DNA of 64,000 bases from Palaemon carinicauda (Eukaryota; Arthropoda; Malacostraca; Decapoda; Palaemonidae): assembly GCF_036898095.1 (NCBI RefSeq), contig NC_090757.1, forward strand, positions 63,667,081-63,731,080, in the 5' to 3' direction. The position numbers and the translations under genes are program-made. Under the pieces are notes generated by a model. That model ran no database searches. It was not told where the DNA came from and worked only from the letters and a program-made list of their open reading frames with translations. This document shows positions 53,301 through 61,305 of this stretch, piece after piece (the first letter of the stretch is position 1; each line of letters starts with the position of its first letter).

Positions 53301-54010
53301 TTTCAAGGAAAAATAAATTACAGTAAATGTACAAATAAATCAAAGTTCCTTATTATCATTATCTAACCATTAAGAATAAATGAACTTTTCAAAAAGTTGA
53401 ACTATTACCATTCTGGAATATATATATAAAAAAAAAAGAAATTTCAGAATACCTCACGGGGAGTCTTGAAGCCCAAACCAACATTGCGCACATAACGCTT
53501 GGCCTTGCTGCTCTTCTCCTTTGCAGTCTTGGAGTTAAGGAAGACTGTGGGCTGCTTCTGGAATGCCTTCTCGGTCTGGAACAATCATGCAAGACATTTT
53601 TAAAGGTTACACACAACATGCAGGGGAAATGGGATGAGGGAGACACACCTAACCACACTGAAAACTTAGTTCTAGCACAACACACACTGAAAAGTCGCCT
53701 CCGTTAATACTGGATAACATTTGAAATCCACATACGTAGTGGCCGGCATGACACCAAGCAGCTTCGACTGAAAACCTGGAGTTCATTAAAAGTTAATGAG
53801 GTTGTTAAGGATGAAGCACAACCACACACAACAGAGCTACTAGTTAGGAGCCATGAAGGGTGTTGCTTTCAGCAGGAAAACCCTTACCTCATGTGGGGTC
53901 TTGAATCCAAGTCCCACTTTGTGAGTATACCTCAAACCTCGAGGCCTTTTTCCAAGAACCTTCTTGCGGTTCAGGAAAACACATGGCTGCTTCCGATAGG
54001 CTCGCTCAGT
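41251..54010 (-). CDS. RpS11: Ribosomal protein S11 (small subunit uS17), exons 2-5 with duplicated exon 2
   Basis: Minus-strand join 54010-53888 or 53575-53453, then 45832-45678, 42503-42453, 41374-41251. S11 (uS17) is a core small-subunit protein that binds 18S rRNA. The sequence shows [73 protein letters not shown] and an FQKF end, all diagnostic. One exon-2 version plus exons 3-5 gives 150 residues. Animal S11 is about 155, so exon 1 should add only a few codons; I did not find it. Every junction is GT-AG and in phase. The oddity is two alternative second exons. Introns carry snoRNA-like repeats and transposons. Confidence 0.93.
41771..41893 (-). mobile_element. Solo LINE 3' tail (family J) in RpS11 intron 4
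   Basis: TGTTGGGAGCCCTTGGGCTT with the TAATAATTATAAT end matches the 3' tails at 36.3, 53.2 and 55.7 kb. It reads 5'-3' along the plus strand; the minus sign here marks only the host intron strand, and the element itself is plus-oriented. Confidence 0.5.
42453..42503 (-). CDS. RpS11: RpS11 exon 4 (51 bp)
   Basis: Acceptor gcttcacag, donor gtgaat. It encodes [16 protein letters not shown] with split Arg codons at both ends, the most conserved S11 block. Confidence 0.95.
42690..43390 (+). mobile_element. RTE-type LINE fragment (third family), antisense to RpS11
   Basis: Broken plus-strand frames give [37 protein letters not shown] and [15 protein letters not shown] pieces, plus a C-terminal [19 protein letters not shown] end. 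This resembles the RT of RTE LINEs of the QFGFMPGRGT type. It is short, with many stops. Confidence 0.5.
44001..45657. mobile_element. TTAA-flanked non-autonomous DNA element with internal duplication
   Basis: It begins TTAAGGGGACCGT and ends ACGGTCCCCTTAA: inverted ends bounded by TTAA on both sides, the target-site preference of piggyBac-type transposons. No transposase frame is present. The interior holds two diverged direct repeats, 44095-44420 and 44450-44960 in overlapping blocks (TGATGACATCATCCTTACTG / TGATGACGTCACCCTTACTG; AAGGCATTGGTAGAG; TATAGAAGTTATAATGCATG). It lies in RpS11 intron 3. Confidence 0.75.
45678..45832 (-). CDS. RpS11: RpS11 exon 3
   Basis: Acceptor catgtttcag, donor gtaatga. 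51 codons plus two bases: [51 protein letters not shown]. It starts in phase 0, so it can follow either exon 2a or exon 2b. Confidence 0.95.
46071..46543 (-). pseudogene. DIRS-E tyrosine recombinase C-terminal part
   Basis: Two overlapping frames. [20 protein letters not shown] and [20 protein letters not shown] (46360-46520) form the middle of the catalytic domain. [16 protein letters not shown] (about 46190-46240) carries the HxxR box intact. The frame switch near 46250-46400 and the loss of the rest indicate decay. Confidence 0.7.
47078..47419 (-). pseudogene. DIRS-E reverse transcriptase fragment
   Basis: [19 protein letters not shown] start, then in the overlapping frame [20 protein letters not shown] (near 47240) and [14 protein letters not shown], then [19 protein letters not shown]. 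This is the order of DIRS/Gypsy-like RT around the TLDLKDAYFQIPI motif and the region before YLDD. Frameshifts are present. Confidence 0.75.
47550..48780 (-). repeat. GATC-rich quasi-repeat inside DIRS-E Gag region
   Basis: Short motifs such as GATCGGCGA, AATGGCGAGC, GCTAGCAATC and GGCAAGCTGG recur irregularly for more than 1 kb. The minus-strand translation is S/T/D/H/P-rich ([30 protein letters not shown]). It looks like an expanded low-complexity coding segment. Confidence 0.6.
49690..51860. other. RpS11 intron 2 sequence, no gene recognised
   Basis: AT-rich. A GC-richer island at about 50100-50420 can fold partly on the minus strand but lacks a convincing ACA box (see rejected items). 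Confidence 0.4.
51865..53223 (+). mobile_element. Jockey/CR1-like LINE (family J), antisense in RpS11 intron 2
   Basis: Broken RT frames: [16 protein letters not shown] (51875-51930), [20 protein letters not shown] and [20 protein letters not shown] (frame 51930-52250), [24 protein letters not shown], and [15 protein letters not shown] (about 52350). A C-terminus and the conserved GGGCT..TTTTCCCTGTTGGAG 3' UTR follow, with a TAATAATAATAA tail at 53210-53223. It ends 230 bp from exon 2b. Confidence 0.8.
53453..53575 (-). CDS. RpS11: RpS11 exon 2b (alternative second exon, 3' copy)
   Basis: Acceptor ...ttgttccag before 53575 and donor gtattctg after 53453 on the minus strand. Exactly 41 codons, phase 0 at both ends: [20 protein letters not shown], then [20 protein letters not shown], then E. 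The donor (GAG|gtattc) is weaker than that of exon 2a (GAG|gtaagg). The end PRE fits directly onto ASEGTY of exon 3. Codon use is GC-ending, as expected for a highly expressed ribosomal gene, and no stop or frameshift is present. Identity to exon 2a is 23 of 41. Confidence 0.9.
53888..54010 (-). CDS. RpS11: RpS11 exon 2a (alternative second exon, 5' copy)
   Basis: Acceptor tagccgattccag, donor gtaaggg. Exactly 41 codons, phase 0 at both ends: [20 protein letters not shown], then [20 protein letters not shown], then E. TERAY, KQP, VFLN and VGLGFKTP are family signatures. The middle ([11 protein letters not shown]) differs strongly from exon 2b. The intron separating it from exon 2b is 312 bp. 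Both copies look constrained, which argues against a dead duplicate. Confidence 0.9.
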
Positions 54011-55637
54011 CTGGAATCGGCTACTGAGGTTAACAACCAACCAAAATATATTCTACTTTTAGGATGGGAAGGTCCCAACTAGATGACTAAAATTCTCTAA
54101 ATTTTGTATTATAATTATAATTATACTGCGATTGTAATGAAAATAAATTAGCTAGCACAACCACCCTGGGGTGATTAAACTGCAGTTTGAAATTACGACT
54201 AAAATTAAATACGTTCTTTACAAAACAAATTTATCCCAATCACTGGAACACTAGGGTAAATCCTTCTGTATGCAAAGAAAAAATAAAAATAAAACTGCAT
54301 TCCAAATAAGTTATACATTTTATTTTAATTGCTGTAGTTTTATCGGAAATTTTAGATTCATTCAACATGGCCTATGATAAATGTCCATGAACAACCTTCA
54401 GCTCTTTTTCCCATTCAATTTTCAAATAAACTATTTTTTTTCAAATTTTGTAATCTTGCATACTTTCTTGTCCTTGTCATTTCTCCTAAGGGATCAAGTA
54501 AAACGGTAAAAGGGATCAAGTAAAACGGTAAAATTTTTTTATAAGTTTTTCCTTCTAGTTCAAAATACTATTAGACCATCAAAAAGGATTGAAATGTTCT
54601 AACCCGGTGCATTTTTAAAATAACTTGTACTATGACATGACCTTATCTTTAAAATTATTTATTTTTATCTATAATCTATTATATAAGTCACGCCTAGAAG
54701 AATTAAAACCCAAGTGACCTACTGATGTACAGTAGATATTAAACCTTTTCCTACACACCCTAATTAGTTTACTCAACTAAATCACGCCAAATAAAGAGCA
54801 TTGCAAACTTTCTACTCATACTTCACTAACAGTCGTTAACCTGAGCCCAGAACTACAATTATCATAAGTGTTTAAGTCCATAAACAACCAACACTTGTCG
54901 AAGTAATGATTTACAAATAAATTCTGTACACAGCACAGTATATATATGAATCATATCAAATGAAAATTATAATTCGCCACTACCCCTAGCCACGCATCAG
55001 ACAGATTCCCCTAAGTGAACATGAGTAACATTTACTAGCCTATCAAGTGATAAATATAATGTATGTCTAAAATAATGACTGTGAGAAGAAATGTTGCATA
55101 AAATAGGCTAAGTAAACATGGTGTATAAGAGCAACAAAATACTTTGACCAGAACATTGACCATAAAAGACAAACATTTCACTGGGGCCCCTTTTGTAGCA
55201 GTACACTTCCATTTGGGAGATTTTTACATGGCATTAAACTGACCTTTTCAATTAAGCATAAACAAATATGATATAATGAGTATTGCAAAATCAATCAATG
55301 CTGTTACCTCTCCATGAGGTCAACTTGAAATATTTAAAAGGTAGTTGCAAATAAGCAACCTGTGTAAAAGGGCAGTCTTTTCTAAGAGCTGCACAGAAAA
55401 CTATTGTACATAACTTTACTTGAGACATTGACTATACATAGTGCAATAACCTCTGTACCATGGCCTTCCACTGTCTTGGGTTAGAGTTCTCTTGCTTGAG
55501 GGTACACTAGGCCGCACTATTCTATCTTATTTCTCTTCCTCTTATTTTGTTACTTTTGAAAGAGTACAGTATAAAGGAAATATCAATTGTGATGTTACTG
55601 TTCGTAAAATATTTTATTTTCCCGTAAAATATTTTAT
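54011..55637. other. RpS11 upstream intron, little recognised
   Basis: AT-rich, with a 23-bp direct duplication at about 54488-54533 (GGGATCAAGTAAAACGGTAA twice). No first coding exon (ATG to CAG|gt) was found. Confidence 0.45.
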
Positions 55638-55738
55638 TTTCCCTTCTTTCCTTACCTCGCTGGGCTATTTTCCATGTTGGAGCCCCTGGGCTTACAGCAT
55701 CCTGCTTTTCCAACTAGGGTTGCAGCTTAGCAAGTTGT

Positions 55739-55783
<45 letters not shown>

Positions 55784-55784
55784 G
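55638..55784 (+). mobile_element. Solo LINE 3' tail (family J) with (TAA)n
   Basis: TACCTCGCTGGGCTATTTTC, GGAGCCCCTGGGCTTACAGC, AACTAGGGTTGCAGCTTAGC, then a TAA array at 55741-55784. It matches 53.2 kb almost base for base over the 3' UTR. Confidence 0.85.
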
Positions 55785-55925
55785 GAAGCCATTAAAACTT
55801 GTTTCTAAAACTAAATATCCACTCTATGCATTATGAATAATTTGATGTATTCATACAGTAATGTTAATTACAGCACTACAAACAATGAAGAAAAAAATAC
55901 CTAGTATAAAACAAACATTGTACTT

Positions 55926-56048
55926 CAATGTCATGACACATTCTTAGACTTGCTTCCACAAATAAAACAAATCTAATGGGATGTGCATATTGATCTAGTC
56001 CTAAGCGAAGCCCAAGTTATAACTAATAACAGGGGTATTAGTAAGGAC
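55926..56048 (-). ncRNA. H/ACA snoRNA-like gene, subtype I copy 1
   Basis: 123 nt on the RpS11 sense strand. 5' hairpin: basal stem GTCCT/AGGAC with a perfect apical stem CTAATA/TATTAG. Then box H AGATCA (ANANNA). 3' hairpin: basal ATGCACAT/ATGTGTCAT, apical AGATTTG/CAAGTCT, pocket bases CCCATT and AAGA. Then ACA three bases before the 3' end. This is the architecture of H/ACA RNAs that guide pseudouridylation; the target is unknown. Confidence 0.72.
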
Positions 56049-56139
56049 ACCACAAATTTAGAATTTGAAAACTTACTTGTATTAAAGTTAATATAATTCT
56101 AATACTCTGGTTTTGAGGATACATTTCTCTAATATTATG

Positions 56140-56415
56140 CTAACTTCCACTCAGCTGATGACTCCACTTCTTGCAAATACAGTAAGACCAACCTGCAGGG
56201 ATTTTCTGTCCGGATACAAGATCAAATCCTGGCATTAACATCAATGCTATCATTTGTTTTACATGAATTAATCCTACTTTGGACACCTCAGGGTCTTTAG
56301 GGAACCTGTGGAAACAAATCCCTTTCTGTCTGGAACTATTAGTGCACCCAAATATAGAACACACCCATAATCGTGCGGGGCAATAATGCCACTGACAAGG
56401 GCATAACTCAGTCAA
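56140..56415 (-). pseudogene. THAP zinc-finger-like fragment in RpS11 intron 1
   Basis: The minus-strand frame contains VCSIFGCTNSSRQKGICFHR and FPKDPEVSK, a good match to the first half of a THAP (C2CH) DNA-binding domain (C-x4-C ... FhrFPkdpe). The expected Trp and later C-x2-H are not recognisable after VSK. The base sequence there (AAAGTAGGAT) could be a splice donor or a break. THAP domains occur in host regulators and P-element-type transposases. Isolated, so a fragment or an exon of a nested gene. Confidence 0.5.
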
Positions 56416-56658
56416 TGTACTCCAATGATGTCACTGGAGAGGGAAATTAGCGAACGGATCACTCGGTGAACACACACTGTTATTCAGTCTTGCATCAGAT
56501 CTTGACCCAACAAACCCACAAATGACGATGACCTGCATCATAGGCTTAATAAAAGAGCGCGTAGAGCAGCAAGGTCTACGCAACTATGCATAACATTCTT
56601 GATACTTTAAATCTACTAGATCTATTCACTCTTACATATAGTCAATGCATCTACCTTC

Positions 56659-56781
56659 TAGTGTCAGTTACATTCTTAGAGATGCTTCCATATCAAAAGC
56701 AAATCCAATGGGATGAACATATTGATCTGGTCCATAAGCGAAACTCGTGTAACTTTTCATCACAAAAGTATTAGATTGGAC
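56659..56781 (-). ncRNA. H/ACA snoRNA-like gene, subtype II copy 1
   Basis: 123 nt. 5' hairpin: basal GTCCA/TGGAC and perfect apical ACTTTT/AAAAGT. Box H AGATCA. The 3' hairpin has the same CCCATTGGATTTGC left arm as subtype I, apical GCTT/AAGC. ACA is followed by CTA. Sense strand of RpS11. Confidence 0.7.
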
Positions 56782-57085
56782 AAATACAAGGCAAAGACCA
56801 GTTAATAAAATTCTTGTCCACGACCTCCTTATAAAATGTACACACCTTAAATCTACAACACTGCTCAAAGGCAAAGGAACAATTCCGGATAGATGACATG
56901 GCTGAAATACATATTAAATGTAGGACCATGTACTTAACCAATGCTAACTTTCCATACCCCATAATTATAACTCTCTTGGTCAAACAACAGAACCTTATAG
57001 ACAATTATCTAAAAGAAAAAACAGTTGTCCCTCTCTATACAACCGAGAACTAAATGAGCTAGTTTAAATGTTCATAACTACAATT

Positions 57086-57208
57086 CAATGTCATGGCACA
57101 GTCTTAGATTTGCTTCCACAAATAAAGCAAACCTAATGGGATGTGCATATTGATCTAGTCCTAAGCGAAGCCCAAGTTACAACTAATAACAGGGGTATTA
57201 GTAAGGAC
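57086..57208 (-). ncRNA. H/ACA snoRNA-like gene, subtype I copy 2
   Basis: 123 nt, nearly identical to 55926-56048 (few substitutions, for example GTCATGGCACAG versus GTCATGACACAT). The same stems, box H and ACA position are kept. Confidence 0.72.
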
Positions 57209-57577
57209 ACCAGAACAAGTGATGTACATGTACATATTTGCATAGGGTAAATGACTATAATCCTCTATCGAACAAATTACTCCTCATTATGACCAATATT
57301 CTTAAATAAAGGACTGAAGTGATTGCATTTTCTTCGTCAATTCTCAGAATTTTCCATCAATAATATTAATTTACAGCAAATACAGTATATTGTCCAGTAC
57401 CTCTAATGAATGTCATGAACAGTATCCTAACACAAAACATACTAAGAATAAGGGTCCGCATCAGCGGTGGGTTTGAGTAAAATATGGCACTGGCTAGAGT
57501 TGCTAAATACATATCTATTACCCCTAAATTCATCTACTCAAATTTAAAAAATTGAAGTTACCAGAGCTTCTCTCTTT

Positions 57578-57703
57578 AAGTGTCCATTACATTCTTAGAT
57601 ATGCTCCCATATACAGTATAAAGCAAATCCAATGGGATGAACGTATTAATCTAGTCCATAAGCGAAACTCGTGTAACTTTTTATCACGAGTATTAGAATG
57701 GAC
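57578..57703 (-). ncRNA. H/ACA snoRNA-like gene, subtype II copy 2
   Basis: 126 nt. Basal stem GTCCAT/ATGGAC, apical stem CTCGTG/CACGAG (the pairing differs from copy 1 but is preserved). Box H is AGATTA. 3' arm CCCATTGGATTTGC, and ACA followed by CTT. Confidence 0.68.
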
Positions 57704-57721
57704 AAGTACAAAATCACATAT

Positions 57722-59490
57722 TTTAAGTAATTTGTATTTTTCCTAACAGTACTTACCTTGAACTACTTTCTTAGGAGTATCTGGGATCTCCTCCCGAACC
57801 GACCAAGAATTTTGCGTAGTTCCCCTATCTGTTTTCCCTTGTCGGGCCCCTCCGTGGCGGATGGATACTTGCCCTGAGGCGACCCGGGGTCAGCGCACGC
57901 AAGTGCCCTGCTAGGTCTGTGTCGCCAGTAAGCATATGTTCAAGTACTATTTCGAACTCCTGTAAGACACTCGGGGCAGGATGGGTGGGCAATAACCCGA
58001 AAGTAGTTCGAGGTCAGTACTGTTAGGAAAAATATAAATTACTTGATTTGTTCCAACACGGAGTACTTACCTCGAACTACTTTCATAGGAGACTTACACT
58101 TTAGGAGGAGGAGGTGGACTTACAGGCTGGAAGACCCACATTACCATCCCAGGACACGAGACCTAGATAGGAGGCTAGGTCTAGACAACACAGTGGAGAG
58201 GGTAGGACAGTCAGGGGAAGCACGCAAAAGTCTACCTGTGTATAATTCACCTTTATGCATAATCCGGACATGGGAGGAGGAAAGGAAAGGAAAGGGAAAA
58301 GGGGGAGTAAGGAGGAAACTTGTGACGCTTGCGATTACTGCCCTCGGGATACCCGGGGCTTTTAGCTTTAAACTTGTTGCATGGAGGAAATCACTGGACC
58401 AATGGAGAAGGAGTCCAGGGATTTCCTCGTACAGTCTTTCAGGTAGTCAGCCGTAAAGGTGGACTGCCTGGACCATGTACCTGCTCGCATGATTTGGCAC
58501 ACTGCCATGTTGCTATCAAATGTCAAAGAAGTACTAAGGCCCCTAATATCATGGGGTCGCGCGGTACAAGGGACCGCAGACCCCTCACTGTCGTAAGCGC
58601 TCTTGATGACTTGCCGAAGCCAGGAGGAGATCGTGTTCTAAGACACTGCCCTCTTTACTGAGCCTGAAGCAACAAACAGACTTTTGATGGCTGGCCTGAG
58701 TCTGGCTGTACTACTGAAGTATTTCCTGACTGTTCTCACTGGGCACAGGAGCAAGTCTTCCGGGTTGTCTGAATGAGGGATTGCCGGAACCGAGAACTCC
58801 TCGAACCCTGGGTCCGCAACTGCCGGGTTCTGGGTTGGGGCTACAAATTCAGGCAGAGACTTATAGGACAGGTCCTTCCACCCTTTTGAGTGCGAGACCT
58901 CAAGGACAAGCCGTGGAGCTCACTCACACGCTTGGCTGAGGCTAGAGCTTGTAAGAATACTGTCTTGAGAGAGGTCTTTATCCAAGATATCCTTAAGGGG
59001 TTCGAAGGGAGGCCTTGTCAAAACCTTGGCCACGTCCCACTGCAGGACCCTAGAGGCGCGTGCGGATCAACATCGGGCTTAGAAAGCCAAGCCCCGCAAG
59101 ACTTACCGGCCTTGGGCCCGGGGCAACGACGCTGGGATTCCATACGGGAATACAGTACATGAACACACAAATAAAGGATGTGAATGGGAAAGCACAAAGG
59201 GAACACGTGGAACACAATGGTGGGTCGGACGGGATGTGAGAGAGAGCGGCGAGATGTTATCTACGCCGCGACCAGATGCCTACTGGTGACACAGACCTAG
59301 TAGCGCACTTTCGCGCGCTGACCCCGGGTCGCCTCAGGGCGAGTATCCATCCGCCACGGAGGGACCCGACAAGGAAAAACGTAGATGGGGGAAATGCGCA
59401 AAATTCTTGGGCGGTTAGGGAGGAGATTCCAGATACTCCTAAGAAAGTAGTACGAGGTAAGTACTCCGTGTTGGAACAACTAAAACTTTA
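57722..59490 (-). mobile_element. DIRS1-like retrotransposon F, short deleted copy with clear internal complementary region
   Basis: Inverted terminal repeats of about 230 bp (57722-57960 and 59270-59490: GAACTACTTTCTTAGGAGTA, CGGATGGATACTTGCCCTGA and their inverses). At 58013-58080 the sequence is the inverse of the left outer end (GTACTGTTAGGAAAAATA) joined to the inverse of the right outer end (GTTCCAACACGGAGTACTTA). That is the circle-junction block that defines DIRS1 elements. Only recombinase sequence lies between. It separates snoRNA-like copies in RpS11 intron 1. Confidence 0.85.
58440..58965 (-). pseudogene. DIRS-F tyrosine recombinase catalytic part
   Basis: Minus-strand motifs: SLKTVFLQALASAKRVSELH (first catalytic Arg, about 58910-58965), PHDIRGLSTSLTF (HxxR box, about 58520-58556) and STFTADYLK (Tyr nucleophile, about 58440-58465). 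All three catalytic motifs are present, but one frameshift just after the first motif and one in-frame stop near 58640 interrupt the frame. No core-binding domain, RT or Gag. Confidence 0.78.
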
Positions 59491-59904
59491 ATTACTAGAA
59501 TTAACAAGTATAAACTTGAAAAGCTGACTACAGTTTTCCTTTAAAAACAAAATTCTATTAAGCACTTTATGTGATAGATGTAAAACTCATTTATCACATA
59601 CTAAAATGTTGAAAACCAAAAAACCATCAATATGACTTACCACACACAACTTCTGTAAAATGTCATGTCATCACAACTACTAACGGTGTTCTTGAATATT
59701 TGCAAATTTAAGAAAAACCCTCAAAATGGATCACCAATTTACTCCGCATTCAGTTACAAATGACTTCAATTCTATACACAAACATACTTTAGCTATACAC
59801 GCAATTAGGTGGATTACTACAGAAGATGCCTGACCTCTATATACACCCACGTGAATGTAAATCAAAAACTTATTGCTCTTAATAATCTATAACGGTACGT
59901 AAAT

Positions 59905-60023
59905 AGTTGTCTGCAACTTGCTTAGCTTTGTCTTCTATCCAAGACGAAAGCAGTGAGGTAACAGATTGATCTAGTCCAGATCCAAAATCCCAGGTGAAAA
60001 TTCAAGAGCGATTTAGAATGGAC
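59905..60023 (-). ncRNA. H/ACA snoRNA-like gene, subtype III copy 1
   Basis: 119 nt. 5' basal stem GTCCA/TGGAC, then box H AGATCA in the same GGACTAGATCAATCTG context as the other subtypes. The 3' hairpin has a strong apical stem GCTTTCGTCTT/AAGACAAAGC (one bulge). The basal stem CTGTTAC/GTTGCAG is followed directly by ACA and three bases. Confidence 0.75.
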
Positions 60024-60721
60024 AGTAGAGTATTATCAAGTTGAACCATCCTTATCTCATTTCTACAACTAATATTTTGACTGATGCTACTCCTAATACA
60101 TCCTTAGATGCCATATTCAGTTATCTACATTAAGACAAGGGAGTTTGAAAATCATAAAGGTTGTACACGAGTCTTATTCTAGTCTTGAATGAAGTTTCAT
60201 GGTTACTAAAGAAATGGTGCAGAACTCGTTCAGCATGACAATTTTGAACCTCAAAGATACACCAACATAAGAATTGTGCATACCTTTTAACCCTATCTAA
60301 AGTTCATACTTAAATGTTAACTGCATCACATCTAGAAATATGTAAAGCATATAGTTATAGTAACACTAAATTTCGAGTAAAAGTCATGAGTGACGAAGTT
60401 CTGGATCACCAAATTCAGCTTTAAGAGGAATCTTGAAACCAAATTTTAATGGCTGCTGGGATGCCAAAAAATAAAAAAGTAAGAAAGAAAGTACTTTCCC
60501 TAATAACAAAAGTGACAGCTTGGTTAACCAACCAGGAAAAGGTCGTCGTACTTTAACTCTAAAAGGGGAGCAAAAACCACAACTTGTCAACCCCATAACT
60601 AAAATTTGGTAAGTTCTCTCTAACGTTGAAATAACAGATGATACCAGGCCTTTTAAACGCCAATGTGGCTATAAATTAAAGCTTTGCTACTCTGAACCAT
60701 AATCTAAACCAGAACTTGAAT
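60024..60721. other. Intronic spacer between subtype III copies
   Basis: Holds a second shared block (GATGCCATATTC at about 60107 and 60949, with AAGACAAGGG after it), so the duplicated unit is larger than the RNA itself. A hairpin near 60515-60560 (GGTTAACCAACC) was noted but not called. Confidence 0.4.
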
Positions 60722-60839
60722 AATTGTATGTAACTTGCTTAGCTTTGCCTTACATCCAAGACAAACACAGTGAGATAACAGATTGATCTAGTCCACATCT
60801 AAATCCCAGGTGAAAAGTCAAGAGCGATTTATTAAGGAC
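60722..60839 (-). ncRNA. H/ACA snoRNA-like gene, subtype III copy 2
   Basis: 118 nt. Same box H context. The apical stem of the 3' hairpin keeps pairing through a change to a G-U pair (GTCTT/AAGGC instead of AAGAC). ACA is followed by ATT. Basal 5' stem GTCC/GGAC. The conserved pairing despite substitutions supports a functional RNA. Confidence 0.72.
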
Positions 60840-61305
60840 AGAACAAAACTATCATCTTTTGCTCGACCTAATTAAGGAATACAGGTAAAACCTGTCATAG
60901 TAGTCCTTCCCATGTTTCTACAACCATAATACTCTTAATAAATCATAAGATGCCATATTCTACTCATTACCAACCATAAGACAAGGGCAACAAAGTATAT
61001 ACTACCCTCAAGATCCACATGTACTGACAAGCGATAATGAGCTACGCAATCTAACATCAATGATTTTTTTATCATCTCATAAAATCTCTCTTCGCATTTT
61101 TTCTTCAAAAGAAAAACTAATGGTTCTTGCTTTACTAACAAGAGTGAAAACATCAAGCTACTATATACTGAGCTTCCCATGCCTGCCCCACCACTGGTTC
61201 TTATTCCTTGGTAATTATTCAACAGGTTTTTCTCAATCTAAAAACCTCAATTAAAATAAATTAAATAAAATAAATTTCTGTAACAAAATGTTTGTGGTAT
61301 GACAT

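Noticed and set aside
55295..55395. Hairpins ending in AACA on the minus strand (possible seventh H/ACA RNA)
   Set aside because: An ACA follows a short stem, but no convincing box H lies between the two hairpins and there is no similarity to the six-copy family.
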